A stretch of 64,000 nucleotides of DNA from Rossellomorea aquimaris (GCA_020524245.1 JAIVLN010000007.1:81643-145642), one strand, 5' to 3'; counted from the stretch's first letter, positions 54,202 to 62,591 are shown. Notes: generated by a model from the letters alone, not told the origin. Numbers and translations: made by a program.

Positions 54202-54250
54202 AAAACCCCACATCAAATTACCTTTTGGTAGCTTGGTGTGGGGTTTTTTG
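54202..54250 (+). terminator. Leader terminator of the Spo0E-like gene
   Basis: AACCCCACATC pairs with GGTGTGGGGTT, with inner TTACC / GGTA, then TTTTTT. It lies about 20 nt before the start codon. TAAACT (54173-54178) with a TGG before it may be the promoter. Confidence 0.8.
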
Positions 54251-54268
54251 TTTGTGGGAGGTATTATT

Positions 54269-54430
54269 ATGTCAGCTGTACTAGAATTATCAATTGAGCA
54301 GCAAATAGACCTCAAGAGAGAAGAAATGCTAAAAACAGCTAAAATATATGGTATGAGAAGCGAGAAAACCCTAAAAATTAGTGAGGAACTAGATCAATTA
54401 ATAATAATGTATTTAAGTAATAAAGAGTAA
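54269..54430 (+). CDS. Spo0E-family aspartyl-phosphate phosphatase
   Basis: 53 aa, GGGAGGT before the ATG. IDLKREEMLKTAKIYGM and SEKTLKISEELDQLIIMY match the Spo0E family helical hairpin. Such phosphatases dephosphorylate Spo0A~P and block sporulation. A plasmid copy could delay host sporulation. The key residues are present, so activity is plausible. Confidence 0.75.
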   Translation: MSAVLELSIEQQIDLKREEMLKTAKIYGMRSEKTLKISEELDQLIIMYLSNKE

Positions 54431-54472
54431 TTTAATAGGGGGCAGCTCAAAGCGCTCCCTCTATTAAAATTT

Positions 54473-55456
54473 TTAAGTAAAGTCATTTATTTCTTTACTT
54501 GTAATCTCAAATACGTCACGTAGTTCACTCTGAACTGTTCTTGTTTTTGGGACATAAAGTTCTTTATCGCTAAAGATATTTTCATAATCACCATTATTTT
54601 TCTCGCAAAAGAAAACATGGTGACAGGCCATTTTTGTCTCATCTTTTTTATAATCTTCCCCCGTAACTCCAAAGGTAGCCCACTTATCCACGAGCTTACA
54701 ATAAACTACAAAATCTATTTTAGCCTTCTGATCTCCCTGGATATCAGTCTCATATATATCGAAGACTCTATGATCAACCCGTTTATTCCATTCGTTATGT
54801 ATATGGCGCATTTGATGTTTAACGTAATGTTCTCTAATAAAGCCCCTATAGGCTAAATACGTATTTAACTTAACGTATTTATGGAGAGGTTCTGCATCTG
54901 GTATATCATGGCCAATATTTTGATAATAGGTCTCTAATTTACCTATGCTATCTTTCCATGCTCCCTTACACATAAAATCCATATAGTTAAGAGCCTGCAT
55001 TACTTCTGCTATATCTTCTATATTCATGTTTGCATCTCGATTATTTTTACGAAGGTTATTTAACCAATTGTTGTATTTGTTAACTTCTCCTTCATCGTAC
55101 ATTTCAAAATGGTCGCTAATATCGTTAGCCATTGTTTTACGAACTGACCAACAAAACTCCTTAAAACTGGTAAATTGTCTTTTAGAGTAATCAACTTTTA
55201 CAAGGTCACACAAAGTTGGAAAATGCCCATTTAATATTCCTCCTCTGACCGCATCATATTCTTCCCAACTTAAATATGGACGCTTCGTAGTACCTATTTT
55301 TCCCTCACGTTCTAGATACCACGTTTTCCATTCATTATCTTCCAAAGGGGGTAACCATCTTATATTAAAATTTGTATATTGTATAGACCTTGGACTTATT
55401 AACTTGGTAACGATATCTCCAAAGTGAATAGTTTTTTGTTTGCAATAAGGCTCCAT
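54473..55456 (-). CDS. Hypothetical protein, 327 aa
   Basis: Large minus-strand gene with an isolated reading direction. No conserved domain recognised; several Trp and Cys/His residues (CHHVFFCEK) might bind a metal. Not part of the plus-strand operons around it. Confidence 0.6.
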   Translation of the reverse strand: MEPYCKQKTIHFGDIVTKLISPRSIQYTNFNIRWLPPLEDNEWKTWYLEREGKIGTTKRPYLSWEEYDAVRGGILNGHFPTLCDLVKVDYSKRQFTSFKEFCWSVRKTMANDISDHFEMYDEGEVNKYNNWLNNLRKNNRDANMNIEDIAEVMQALNYMDFMCKGAWKDSIGKLETYYQNIGHDIPDAEPLHKYVKLNTYLAYRGFIREHYVKHQMRHIHNEWNKRVDHRVFDIYETDIQGDQKAKIDFVVYCKLVDKWATFGVTGEDYKKDETKMACHHVFFCEKNNGDYENIFSDKELYVPKTRTVQSELRDVFEITSKEINDFT

Positions 55457-55593
55457 CTTCCGTATCCTCTCTCTAATTTATTCCATTGTTTTCCCAATAA
55501 ACAAAGAGATATACCGTTCTTTAAACAAAAACATATTTATCACTTCCTGATCATAAGAAATTGAAGGGGAAAAAAATTAGGGAGGATTATTAT

Positions 55594-55740
55594 ATGTTTG
55601 AAGATAAAGATGATTTTATGGCAGAACTCTTTCCACCATTTATCGCTAAAAAATTTGGTGTAAATTGGAGAGAACGAAGATATGAAGAGGATGAAGAGGA
55701 ATTGGAACAAGATGATGACTGCCAACCCCCTGTTCAGTAA
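55594..55740 (+). CDS. Small acidic protein, 48 aa
   Basis: GGGAGGATT before the ATG. Very acidic C-terminus. Unknown. Confidence 0.55.
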   Translation: MFEDKDDFMAELFPPFIAKKFGVNWRERRYEEDEEELEQDDDCQPPVQ

Positions 55741-55747
55741 ATTTGAG

Positions 55748-55771
55748 GGGTTACCGCTTAAGTGGTAACCC
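55748..55771. terminator. Hairpin between convergent genes
   Basis: GGGTTACC pairs with GGTAACCC. It overlaps the 3' end of the minus-strand gene. No long T run. Confidence 0.6.
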
Positions 55772-56375
55772 TGAATCTTTTATCACGCATAAACTTTCTA
55801 GGATTCTCTATCATGCAGTCCAGCACCATCACATCCTGCTGAGTGTAATCATGTACATCCAGTACAGTTTCCAGTATCTCCTGCAACTCTTCCTTTGTAT
55901 AGATTGATCTGCGCTTTCCTGTCTTGTTTAAGTATTCAGATAGCCTCTTATTAAATCGGGTTACTTCTGCAGCAGACGGTTTTGGTGCCTTACGTAGAAT
56001 CTTGTAAAGGGTAATTAACTCTCTCTCAACCGACGCTTCCACTACCTTTTGCTGTATGAGAACAGCTGCATCCTCTGCATTTTTACACCCGTCTAAAAGG
56101 ACAAACCTCTTAATACATTCAGAACCCACTTTAAGATCTTTGTTTGTATTCTCATTTTGAATCATGACATTAAAATCATAATTCCGCGCACCGCATAGCT
56201 CACAGTGTTTAACAAAAGCATCATCTTCTTTAAGGACAATCGTGACATAACCCCATTCCTTTTTAGCCGAGTCAAAGTTGTTAGCATGACTGTAAAATAG
56301 AAGTGTCTCAATAACTCTAGGTCTGGGTTTGGTGTTTAACTTCTTGCCCTTTACCGTAATTGTTTTTTTACTCAT
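55758..56375 (-). CDS. Zinc-binding protein, 205 aa
   Basis: The start at 56375 has TAGGAGTG. HCELCGARNYDFNVMI and VGSECIKRF form a Cys/His zinc module seen in plasmid and phage hypothetical proteins. The C-terminal half is helical. Unknown function. A terminator hairpin lies in its leader. Confidence 0.65.
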   Translation of the reverse strand: MSKKTITVKGKKLNTKPRPRVIETLLFYSHANNFDSAKKEWGYVTIVLKEDDAFVKHCELCGARNYDFNVMIQNENTNKDLKVGSECIKRFVLLDGCKNAEDAAVLIQQKVVEASVERELITLYKILRKAPKPSAAEVTRFNKRLSEYLNKTGKRRSIYTKEELQEILETVLDVHDYTQQDVMVLDCMIENPRKFMRDKRFRVTT

Positions 56376-56397
56376 AACTATCACTCCTAATAAAATA

Positions 56398-56429
56398 TTA
56401 AAAACCGCTCCTGGAAGAAGCGGTTTTTT
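56398..56429 (-). terminator. Leader terminator of the minus-strand zinc protein gene
   Basis: On the minus strand, AAAACCGCT pairs with AGCGGTTTT, followed by T's. It lies about 25 nt before the start codon, an attenuator position. Confidence 0.75.
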
Positions 56430-56565
56430 GAACTCACTATAGATACGATTTGAGAATCCATTTTGCACACAGAAAAAGTGAATTTTTTCTCTATATATAG
56501 TTATAAATTGGAATGTTATAAAACACACAACCATTAGTAATTGAATAAAATTTATGTATATCAAC

Positions 56566-56736
56566 TTAGAATAATAAATTGTCTATGGTATAATAAGGAT
56601 ATCTACTCTATTGTTTTCTTTTCTTTTTTGCGCGACTTAAACGTCAGCGATACTTATTATTAAACAAAGCGGTCTTCAGATCGATTATGTATCTCACATG
56701 TAGTGGGTTTATTAATCGGTTTGTGACCGCTTTTTT
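56566..56736 (+). ncRNA. Repeated attenuator-like leader, copy 6 (with promoter)
   Basis: Promoter TTAGAA (56566-56571), 17 nt, TATAAT (56589-56594), with TGG before the -10. Hairpin 1 (56631-56649) is CGC-GAC / GTC-A-GCG. The C-G closing pair replaces the T-A of most copies. The terminator hairpin joins AAAGCGGTC / GACCGCTTT and ATCGATT / AATCGGT around a loop, with T's to 56736. The alternative fold is GGTC / GATC at 56671-56682. Confidence 0.8.
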
Positions 56737-56781
56737 GCGTTTATCTGAAAAAAGGATAGCTTATTAGAACTTTAGGGTGGC

Positions 56782-56815
56782 AAGCGATTTAGACAATGTC
56801 TAAGTCGCTTTTTTT
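56782..56815 (+). terminator. Second leader terminator behind copy 6
   Basis: AAGCGATTTAGAC pairs with GTCTAAGTCGCTT (13 bp, one G-U), then seven T. It lies 22 nt before the next start, between leader copy 6 and the PAPS-reductase-like gene. Confidence 0.8.
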
Positions 56816-56837
56816 ATTAATTAAAGGAGGGGTTTAC

Positions 56838-57710
56838 ATGTCCATGTGTCAAATAGCGTTCGATTTAGAGTGTGCTGACACTAATGAATCATTTGTAGTA
56901 GACAGTGAGTTGGTACTTAAGAGGAATAAACAAACAGCTTCAAGTCAGGTTGATTTTGTTCCTGAAAAGATTAGGGAGTTAATTGACGATAATGCCATCT
57001 TTTACGTTTCACATAGCGGTGGGAAGGATTCACAAGCGATGTATTGCTTATTAAAAGAAATCATACCTCCAAAACAATTGGTAGTCGTTCATGCTGGTCT
57101 AGGTGATGAAGTGGAATGGCCAGGTGTCTTAAAACACATTAAGGAGACAACCGACCACTACGTAAATGTCACCGAGGCTAACAAACGATTTCTAGAAATG
57201 GTGGAAAAAAGGGGGAAGTGGCCAAGTCCCGCATACCGACAATGTACTTCAGATTTGAAACGCAGCCCGATCTTTAAGTTCATTAGAAATGACTTAAAAG
57301 AACGTCGAGCCACAATTGCAGTTAATTGCATGGGATTAAGAGCTCAAGAATCATCATCTAGAGCTAAAAAGGCACCATTTTCCTACAATCAGCGAGAAAG
57401 CTGCAACAAAAGAGTTGTACGTCATGTCTACGATTGGCTACCCATTTTCAACTTTTCAACGGAAGAGGTCTTTGACACGATTCATACAGCCGGACAAAAA
57501 CCCTTTTGGGCTTATGAACGGAACGAAAGACTGAGTTGTATATTCTGCATCATGGGATCAGTTAATGATCTAAGACACGGAGCGGAACAACACCCAAAGC
57601 TTTATAAGAAGTACGTTGAACTTGAAAAGAAAATTGGCCACACCATGTTTATGAAAGGTAAAGAACCCATTTCTTTAGAGGACCATGTTGGTATAAAAGT
57701 ACACGCTTAA
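56838..57710 (+). CDS. PAPS-reductase-family PP-loop protein, 290 aa
   Basis: The start at 56838 has AAAGGAGGGG. SGGKDSQ at residues 60-66 is the PP-loop that binds ATP. CTSDLKRSPI and a CIFCIMGS near the C-terminus resemble phage-type PAPS reductase-like proteins that modify nucleic acids or nucleotides. With the DndC-like gene at 5745 and DpdA-like gene at 62867 this points to DNA base or backbone modification; the substrate is unknown. Confidence 0.75.
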   Translation: MSMCQIAFDLECADTNESFVVDSELVLKRNKQTASSQVDFVPEKIRELIDDNAIFYVSHSGGKDSQAMYCLLKEIIPPKQLVVVHAGLGDEVEWPGVLKHIKETTDHYVNVTEANKRFLEMVEKRGKWPSPAYRQCTSDLKRSPIFKFIRNDLKERRATIAVNCMGLRAQESSSRAKKAPFSYNQRESCNKRVVRHVYDWLPIFNFSTEEVFDTIHTAGQKPFWAYERNERLSCIFCIMGSVNDLRHGAEQHPKLYKKYVELEKKIGHTMFMKGKEPISLEDHVGIKVHA

Positions 57711-57741
57711 AAAATTGAACTAAACAAGGGAGAGATTATTA

Positions 57742-57924
57742 ATGATTAACAAAATGAGAAGGTTCATTAAGCATTGTATGAATGTAGTTTTCTTTAACCG
57801 AGCAATTAAGAAAAGAGCCAAGACTTTATCTGAACAGCTTGGAATAAGAGAAGGAAGCTACGCGTATAATCATCTACTTAATCAGCTTGCACAACAGAAT
57901 TGGCGCCAAGCGAAAGTAAAGTAA
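57742..57924 (+). CDS. Basic helical protein, 60 aa
   Basis: GGGAGAG before the ATG. Basic helical protein (KKRAKTLSEQLGIREGSYAYNHLL). May bind DNA. Unknown. Confidence 0.6.
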   Translation: MINKMRRFIKHCMNVVFFNRAIKKRAKTLSEQLGIREGSYAYNHLLNQLAQQNWRQAKVK

Positions 57925-57957
57925 GTATCGTAACAATGAATTAACCATTACAAATTA

Positions 57958-58023
57958 AAGGGAGGGATACCCCTTAGCTTTTACAAGGGGGATTCTGCCC
58001 TTGTAATGGCTTTGGGGAACATT
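57958..58023 (+). promoter_or_regulatory. Second-type leader with alternating G/C arms (copy C)
   Basis: The arms are AAGGGAGGG (57958-57966), ACCCCTT (57969-57975), CAAGGGGG (57984-57991), GCCCTTG (57997-58003) and the start-proximal TTGGGG (58012-58017). Most of the sequence matches 5668-5744. Pairing of arms four and five would cover the start-side G's. Confidence 0.6.
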
Positions 58024-59436
58024 ATGAATTTATCAATGAAAAAGGTCTATACCGTGAGTCACAAGGCTGAGAAACCACGATTGTTTCTACAGCACTTAGT
58101 CTGTGAAGCTGCTGGATTTACTCCTGGAGATGAAATCTTTGTTTCCATGAATGAGTCCAATAAAGAGATTGTCATTCAAAACCAACCATTCGAAGGTCAG
58201 AACAACCATCACAAGGTATCTGTTTCATCAAGAATGAACCGAACCAGTGGGAAGCGAAGACCTCTGATAGATACAGCTGGAGACCGATATAAAAGCATTA
58301 TCTCCATTAAGCAAAAGGTTGAGATATGTGTCTATGAGCCTGCTTCTACGCTTTGTAGAGTGGTTATTCGACCGCTCCAATATAAGATGTTTGAAGAGGC
58401 TACTATCCCCACACAATCTGACGAGCGCCTACGCTTGTTGAGTATTGGTGCAGGTGGTGGCATAGGTACGAGTGCTTTTATAAATGGCTACTTTACACCG
58501 GTTATGGAGATTGAATTAGAGGATGATTCTGCTGAGAATCTAAAACTCAACTACCCTAACTCCTATCTCTTCAACGGTGATCTACGCGATTGTTATGAAG
58601 TAGCTGAAGCGGATGTTGTAAATCTAACGCTTCCTTGTTCAGAATACTCGTCTTTGGGAGACCAAGAGAATGGCGTCATTACCAATCTAGTCTTAGCAGC
58701 ATCCAAAATCATTAAGTCTTCAAAAGCATCAGCTATATTCATGGAGAACGTTCCATCTTTCTATGAGAGCGACAGCTACTACCAATTAAAGGACTTGCTT
58801 AAAAACCAGTATCCTTATTGGAAAGAGTCTCGAATAGAAAGTCATGAGTATGGATCGATTGCAAGAAGGGACCGGAAGTACGTGGTGGCTTTCCAGGAGC
58901 TTGAAATGTTTAAATCATTCCAGTTTCCGAGTAAGCCCAAAATCAAGCGGAAAAAGCTGAAAGCCTTTTTAGATCCAGCGCATATAGAACATGAGTGGAA
59001 ACCATTAGACAAGTGGATGGAATCCTTTAACTCAAGAGAGGCGTTTAAGAATAGAAACCTTGATAAGACCTTCGTTTCAGAAGATGCAAAGGAAATTCAG
59101 TGTATCTTGCGAAGGTACCGAAGCCATTGTGCCTCGAATTCTTACTTGTTGAACAAAGAGAAAACGCATTGGCGTTTTTTATCTGAGAGGGAGATCCGTA
59201 AGATTTTAGGAGTTCCGGAGTGGTTTTCATTCAGTGACAATATCCCACTTTGGCGTAGGATTGAAATGCTTGGTCAATCTGGTGATTGCCGTATTTTTTC
59301 TGCTATCGCTAATCAAATTGCCACAGCATTTCTAAAGGCAAAGGAACTCATGAAATCTGGTGTAGTTCACATTACATCTAAAAGAGATGAGCCACTATCC
59401 ATTAACGATAAAGGGCAGTGTGAGATGGTTTTTTAA
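58024..59436 (+). CDS. C5 cytosine DNA methyltransferase
   Basis: 470 aa. The N-terminal about 130 residues are an extra domain. AdoMet motif LSIGAGGGIGTSAF is followed by ENV-type MENVPSF (E241). The catalytic Cys (C205) lies in LPCSEYSSLG, a PC motif with an unusual context. The QxRxR-like region is YGSIARRDRKYVVA. It would methylate DNA to resist restriction or mark the element. ATG at 58024 chosen by analogy to 5745; 58006 is an alternative. Confidence 0.8.
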   Translation: MNLSMKKVYTVSHKAEKPRLFLQHLVCEAAGFTPGDEIFVSMNESNKEIVIQNQPFEGQNNHHKVSVSSRMNRTSGKRRPLIDTAGDRYKSIISIKQKVEICVYEPASTLCRVVIRPLQYKMFEEATIPTQSDERLRLLSIGAGGGIGTSAFINGYFTPVMEIELEDDSAENLKLNYPNSYLFNGDLRDCYEVAEADVVNLTLPCSEYSSLGDQENGVITNLVLAASKIIKSSKASAIFMENVPSFYESDSYYQLKDLLKNQYPYWKESRIESHEYGSIARRDRKYVVAFQELEMFKSFQFPSKPKIKRKKLKAFLDPAHIEHEWKPLDKWMESFNSREAFKNRNLDKTFVSEDAKEIQCILRRYRSHCASNSYLLNKEKTHWRFLSEREIRKILGVPEWFSFSDNIPLWRRIEMLGQSGDCRIFSAIANQIATAFLKAKELMKSGVVHITSKRDEPLSINDKGQCEMVF

Positions 59437-59467
59437 AAGCCATCTCCTCTTTCTATTAAGTAAAGGA

Positions 59468-59527
59468 ATGAAAAAGTGTAGATACATCGAATGTAATTTA
59501 TGTGAGAGTGTATCTGCTATGAACTAA
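59468..59527 (+). CDS. Possible small Cys-rich protein, 19 aa
   Basis: ATG at 59468 with AAAGGA; Cys pattern C-x4-C-x2-C. Too short to be sure. Confidence 0.25.
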   Translation: MKKCRYIECNLCESVSAMN

Positions 59528-59541
59528 TGAGAGGTGAAGAT

Positions 59542-60714
59542 ATGGTTAAGAAACAGACGGAGACGAACTACCATAATAGCTTAAAAGATCTCTATCCCTT
59601 TTTTGATCAGATGGTCCAACTATTCCGTCATCAAAAAAGACAAGGGAAATTAGATGAGAACTGGATGTGGGAATTAACTAAGTTACCCATAAAAGATATT
59701 AAAACCTTTTCTGAGATTGGAAAAGCGATTTGGACAGTGGTTCAATTGTTGTTCTGGTTAGCCGTAGGGGCAACTGCCGCACCCTTCGTTGCTAGTCTAT
59801 GGACAAGCGACAAATACTTACTAATTGGATTAGGTGCTCTTGGGCTATTAATCACCTATACTATCCTCTTAGGGATTATGTATCTCCCAAAGATGCTAAA
59901 CATAAAAGATTCGACTCACTTTCATTTGGCGGCTTATCGTGACAGACGCCCAGCTGAGTTTCAGATGTTTAATCGTGCTTTAGAGGACAATGATTTCTCC
60001 TTTCATGGTCTATTTGAATATGTAAATGGTGTGCTAACCTATCAAGAACAAAAAGACCAGGCGATTCAAAGTTTACTTGAAGACTTCGACAAGCAAAGAG
60101 AGGAATATAAGTACCGAATTGAAAACCTTGATATTAAGCATGAGACAGCCATAAGAGAGTATCAGTCGATTCTTAATGACATAAGCTCTGATATTAATCA
60201 ATTAGAGAAAATGACCCACTATTTACTAGATTTTCTTTCTGAAATCAACGTGATTTTGTTCCGAATGAATAATGATCAATTTCAGATTTCAGACTTGAGG
60301 TTCTTAACCGGCTTTACCATCTACGAAGTGAAAAATGACGCATTAGTAAAGCTTCCGAATGCCGATCACGGTACAACAGGAGCAAGTATAGGCACCATTC
60401 CTATCGAAGACGAGAGGTATGAAAATTACTCTTCTGTGAGAGCTGCAAAAGAGAAAGATAACACACCAGTCTTCCAAGAAGTAAGAGAAGACTATGTGAT
60501 CGTTTCATACAAGATGAGAATGGGTATTGAAGGTAAGAGGTCGTGGATTTTCAACTTCCATATCAACACCTCTATCAATGAAAAAGCGTGGAACTTACTA
60601 CTCAATGATGATATACTAAATACAAGCGAAATATACCGCTTATTCCATGCTTTATGCTTGTTAATCCTTAAACGTGGATACGGAACGGAGGTTTTAGATG
60701 ATGTCAGCTCTTAA
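59542..60714 (+). CDS. Two-TM coiled-coil membrane protein, 390 aa
   Basis: ATG at 59542 with GAGAGGTGA. Two membrane segments (about 60-105), then a long helical/coiled region (about 160-250) and a beta-rich C-terminal domain. Unknown. Confidence 0.6.
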   Translation: MVKKQTETNYHNSLKDLYPFFDQMVQLFRHQKRQGKLDENWMWELTKLPIKDIKTFSEIGKAIWTVVQLLFWLAVGATAAPFVASLWTSDKYLLIGLGALGLLITYTILLGIMYLPKMLNIKDSTHFHLAAYRDRRPAEFQMFNRALEDNDFSFHGLFEYVNGVLTYQEQKDQAIQSLLEDFDKQREEYKYRIENLDIKHETAIREYQSILNDISSDINQLEKMTHYLLDFLSEINVILFRMNNDQFQISDLRFLTGFTIYEVKNDALVKLPNADHGTTGASIGTIPIEDERYENYSSVRAAKEKDNTPVFQEVREDYVIVSYKMRMGIEGKRSWIFNFHINTSINEKAWNLLLNDDILNTSEIYRLFHALCLLILKRGYGTEVLDDVSS

Positions 60715-60862
60715 AGAAAAAGAATACAAAGTCGGTAAAGTCAAATTCCGTTCACAAAAGGAAATTAACGAGGAACGTCGTCGTAAACGTGAGCAGGAAA
60801 TTAAGGCTGTTAACGAACGCGTACAAAAGATCCTTAAAGGTGAAGATAAGAAAACAAGTTAA
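60698..60862 (+). CDS. Small basic protein, 54 aa (paralogue of 60962)
   Basis: ATG at 60698 (or 60701) with GGAGG, overlapping the end of the previous gene. GKVKFRSQKEINEERRRKR resembles GRVKFTPQEEINRRRREER at 60962. Very basic and helical. Confidence 0.65.
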   Translation: MMSALKEKEYKVGKVKFRSQKEINEERRRKREQEIKAVNERVQKILKGEDKKTS

Positions 60863-60876
60863 ATAGTTTATAAGAC

Positions 60877-60914
60877 AAGCTCAGGTAAAACATCATTTAC
60901 CTGAGCTTTTTTAC
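60877..60914 (+). terminator. Terminator between the two paralogues
   Basis: AAGCTCAGGTAAA pairs with TTTACCTGAGCTT (13 bp), followed by T's. It lies between the two small basic paralogues. Confidence 0.85.
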
Positions 60915-60961
60915 GTTTACACACCCTTTTTCTTGCATATCCTGTTAAGGGTGATGTAATT

Positions 60962-61105
60962 ATGAAAAACAAAAATTCTAATGTACTGCCATTTAAGAAG
61001 ACAACTGGAAGAGTCAAATTTACTCCACAGGAAGAAATTAACCGTAGACGCCGTGAGGAACGGGAAAGAAGAATTAAGAAAATTAATGATAAATACTCTA
61101 AATAG
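60962..61105 (+). CDS. Small basic protein, 47 aa (paralogue of 60698)
   Basis: TAAGGGTGAT before the ATG. Charged helical protein, similar in order and sequence to the one at 60698. Confidence 0.65.
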   Translation: MKNKNSNVLPFKKTTGRVKFTPQEEINRRRREERERRIKKINDKYSK

Positions 61106-61117
61106 GAGGACATTCTA

Positions 61118-61417
61118 TTGCCATTAGATTATGAAGAACTTACCAGGATATTTGATGATCCCAAGTACCGACTACACCGCTACGAGATTAAACCTGATAA
61201 GACGAATTATATGTACAATGGTAAAGTTGTCATTCGAGAAATGAGAAAGAATAGTAGAGTCGCATACGTTTGGGGTAAAGACATTGACCAAACTAGTAAA
61301 CAGTATAAGGTTGATCCAAGAGGGTGGATTTGGGTGCATGAGCTTCCTGAACAATCTGAGGATTCTGTTCGTCAACTTATAGAAGAAGTAATCTCTTTAC
61401 GAGAGAAACTAGCTTAA
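61118..61417 (+). CDS. Hypothetical protein, 99 aa
   Basis: TTG start with AGGAGGA. Basic; beta-rich N-terminus. Unknown. Confidence 0.55.
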   Translation: MPLDYEELTRIFDDPKYRLHRYEIKPDKTNYMYNGKVVIREMRKNSRVAYVWGKDIDQTSKQYKVDPRGWIWVHELPEQSEDSVRQLIEEVISLREKLA

Positions 61418-61436
61418 TAAGTAGGGGTGTCTAATA

Positions 61437-61583
61437 ATGAATAATAATCCAGCAGCCGAAGCACTCAAGAAAGTTGAGAGTATGGGCGTTGAATTTTCAA
61501 ATGATCTTAAACAGGACCTCAAATCTGGTCATTTTTCTTCCATGTATGGTAAAGGCAAGAGAAATTCCGAAACTAAAAAATAA
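61437..61583 (+). CDS. Hypothetical protein, 48 aa
   Basis: AGGGGTG before the ATG. Short helical protein. Partner of the next gene by position. Confidence 0.55.
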   Translation: MNNNPAAEALKKVESMGVEFSNDLKQDLKSGHFSSMYGKGKRNSETKK

Positions 61584-61600
61584 ACGGAGGACCTATCTAT

Positions 61601-61786
61601 ATGAGTACTAACAAACCTATTAGAGATCCGAAGCGGTTGGAAGAAGTGATAAAGGCAGCAAAGTACCAATCTGAACTGGAAGGTTTAACAGTTACAAAGG
61701 AAAATGAGAAGAACATTAAAGCGGTTTTATCAGGAGAAATCTCTATGGAAGAACTGATAAATAAGCACAAAAAAGACAATAAATAG
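61601..61786 (+). CDS. VbhA-like antitoxin domain protein, 61 aa
   Basis: CGGAGGAC before the ATG. AAKYQSELEGLTVTKENEK and AVLSGEISMEELINKH (about 20-56) match antitoxin VbhA. Compare the protein at 47075. No Fic toxin is adjacent, so its job may differ from toxin neutralisation. Confidence 0.65.
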   Translation: MSTNKPIRDPKRLEEVIKAAKYQSELEGLTVTKENEKNIKAVLSGEISMEELINKHKKDNK

Positions 61787-61788
61787 GA

Positions 61789-61915
61789 TATAATACATAT
61801 AGGCTCTTAAGGTTGGGAAAACCTTAATGGTCTAGGTATGAGAGATTGTCACTAATGGCGGTCCCTCAATAGCGGATTCCACCCTTAAAGCTTTGCTTTA
61901 TAGGGTGGCTTTTTT
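61789..61915 (+). ncRNA. Candidate three-hairpin small RNA
   Basis: TATAAT (61789-61794) precedes an RNA of about 115 nt. Hairpin 1 is TTAAGGTT / AACCTTAA (61807-61827). Hairpin 2 pairs TGAG and GATTGTC with GGCGGTC and CTCA (61839-61868). Hairpin 3 is CCACCCTTAAAGC / GCTTTATAGGGTGG (61879-61908) with T's to 61915. No gene with a start follows closely, so it may be a free RNA. I do not recognise it. Confidence 0.55.
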
Positions 61916-62212
61916 GAGAAAACAAATCTGTCCAAAGTTAATCCTTTGATCCAATATCTCTGTATTCTCTAATTTAGCCTGTATAATTACGTGATAACTA
62001 TAGGTTTATGAGAAACAGCCAGATTAAAAAAACGATTTGATGTAAATGGACATGAATTAAACCGATATGTATAAAAGAAAATAACCCTAAAACTATCTTC
62101 CATAAACACTACTACTATGATATTAAATATTTTTTACCATTATAGAAAGATTGTGCTACAAAATGAACTAACACTGCATGGACACTTGTAAGTAAAAAGT
62201 TTGAATTGGAAA
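61916..62212. other. AT-rich region without genes
   Basis: About 300 bp between the candidate RNA and the next promoter. No clear gene or repeat was seen. Confidence 0.4.
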
Positions 62213-62244
62213 AACCCATTATGGTAAAATATGGTTAATGGGTT
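62213..62244 (+). promoter_or_regulatory. Inverted repeat flanking a -10
   Basis: AACCCATT (62213-62220) and AATGGGTT (62237-62244) surround TAAAAT, which has TGG before it. A likely operator of the membrane gene at 62265. Confidence 0.5.
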
Positions 62245-62264
62245 ATGGAGGGGAGAGAAAACTA

Positions 62265-62591
62265 TTGAATATTATTGAAAGACCTGTTCAGAATATAAAG
62301 AACATTGACTGGGCTGTATTAGGTTTAAGTTTGTTTACAATGGCGTTAATTTGCCTTTGGATTATTCCCGTTGAAATCATTTCGGGAGTTAAATTTTCTA
62401 TTGGTTTCTTATTCTCACCTGAATTTTATGAATTAAAGGAAATATCAAATGATCCATTTGAGCCTAAGCTACTTATCCAGCAACAAAATAATCTCTATCA
62501 AATGTTCAATATCGGCAAGATAATAGTATGGGTGATGACCCCTATTATGCTTTTATTATTTCTTTTTAAAAAACCTGGAGATAGTAAGTGA
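62265..62591 (+). CDS. Two-TM membrane protein, 108 aa
   Basis: TTG at 62265 with GGAGGGGAGAG. Two membrane segments. Unknown. Confidence 0.55.
   Translation: MNIIERPVQNIKNIDWAVLGLSLFTMALICLWIIPVEIISGVKFSIGFLFSPEFYELKEISNDPFEPKLLIQQQNNLYQMFNIGKIIVWVMTPIMLLLFLFKKPGDSK

Noticed and set aside
61789..61915. Bacterial SRP RNA (scRNA) or 6S RNA
   Set aside because: The sequence lacks the SRP tetraloop helix with GGAA and the long 6S bubble. The three short hairpins do not fit.
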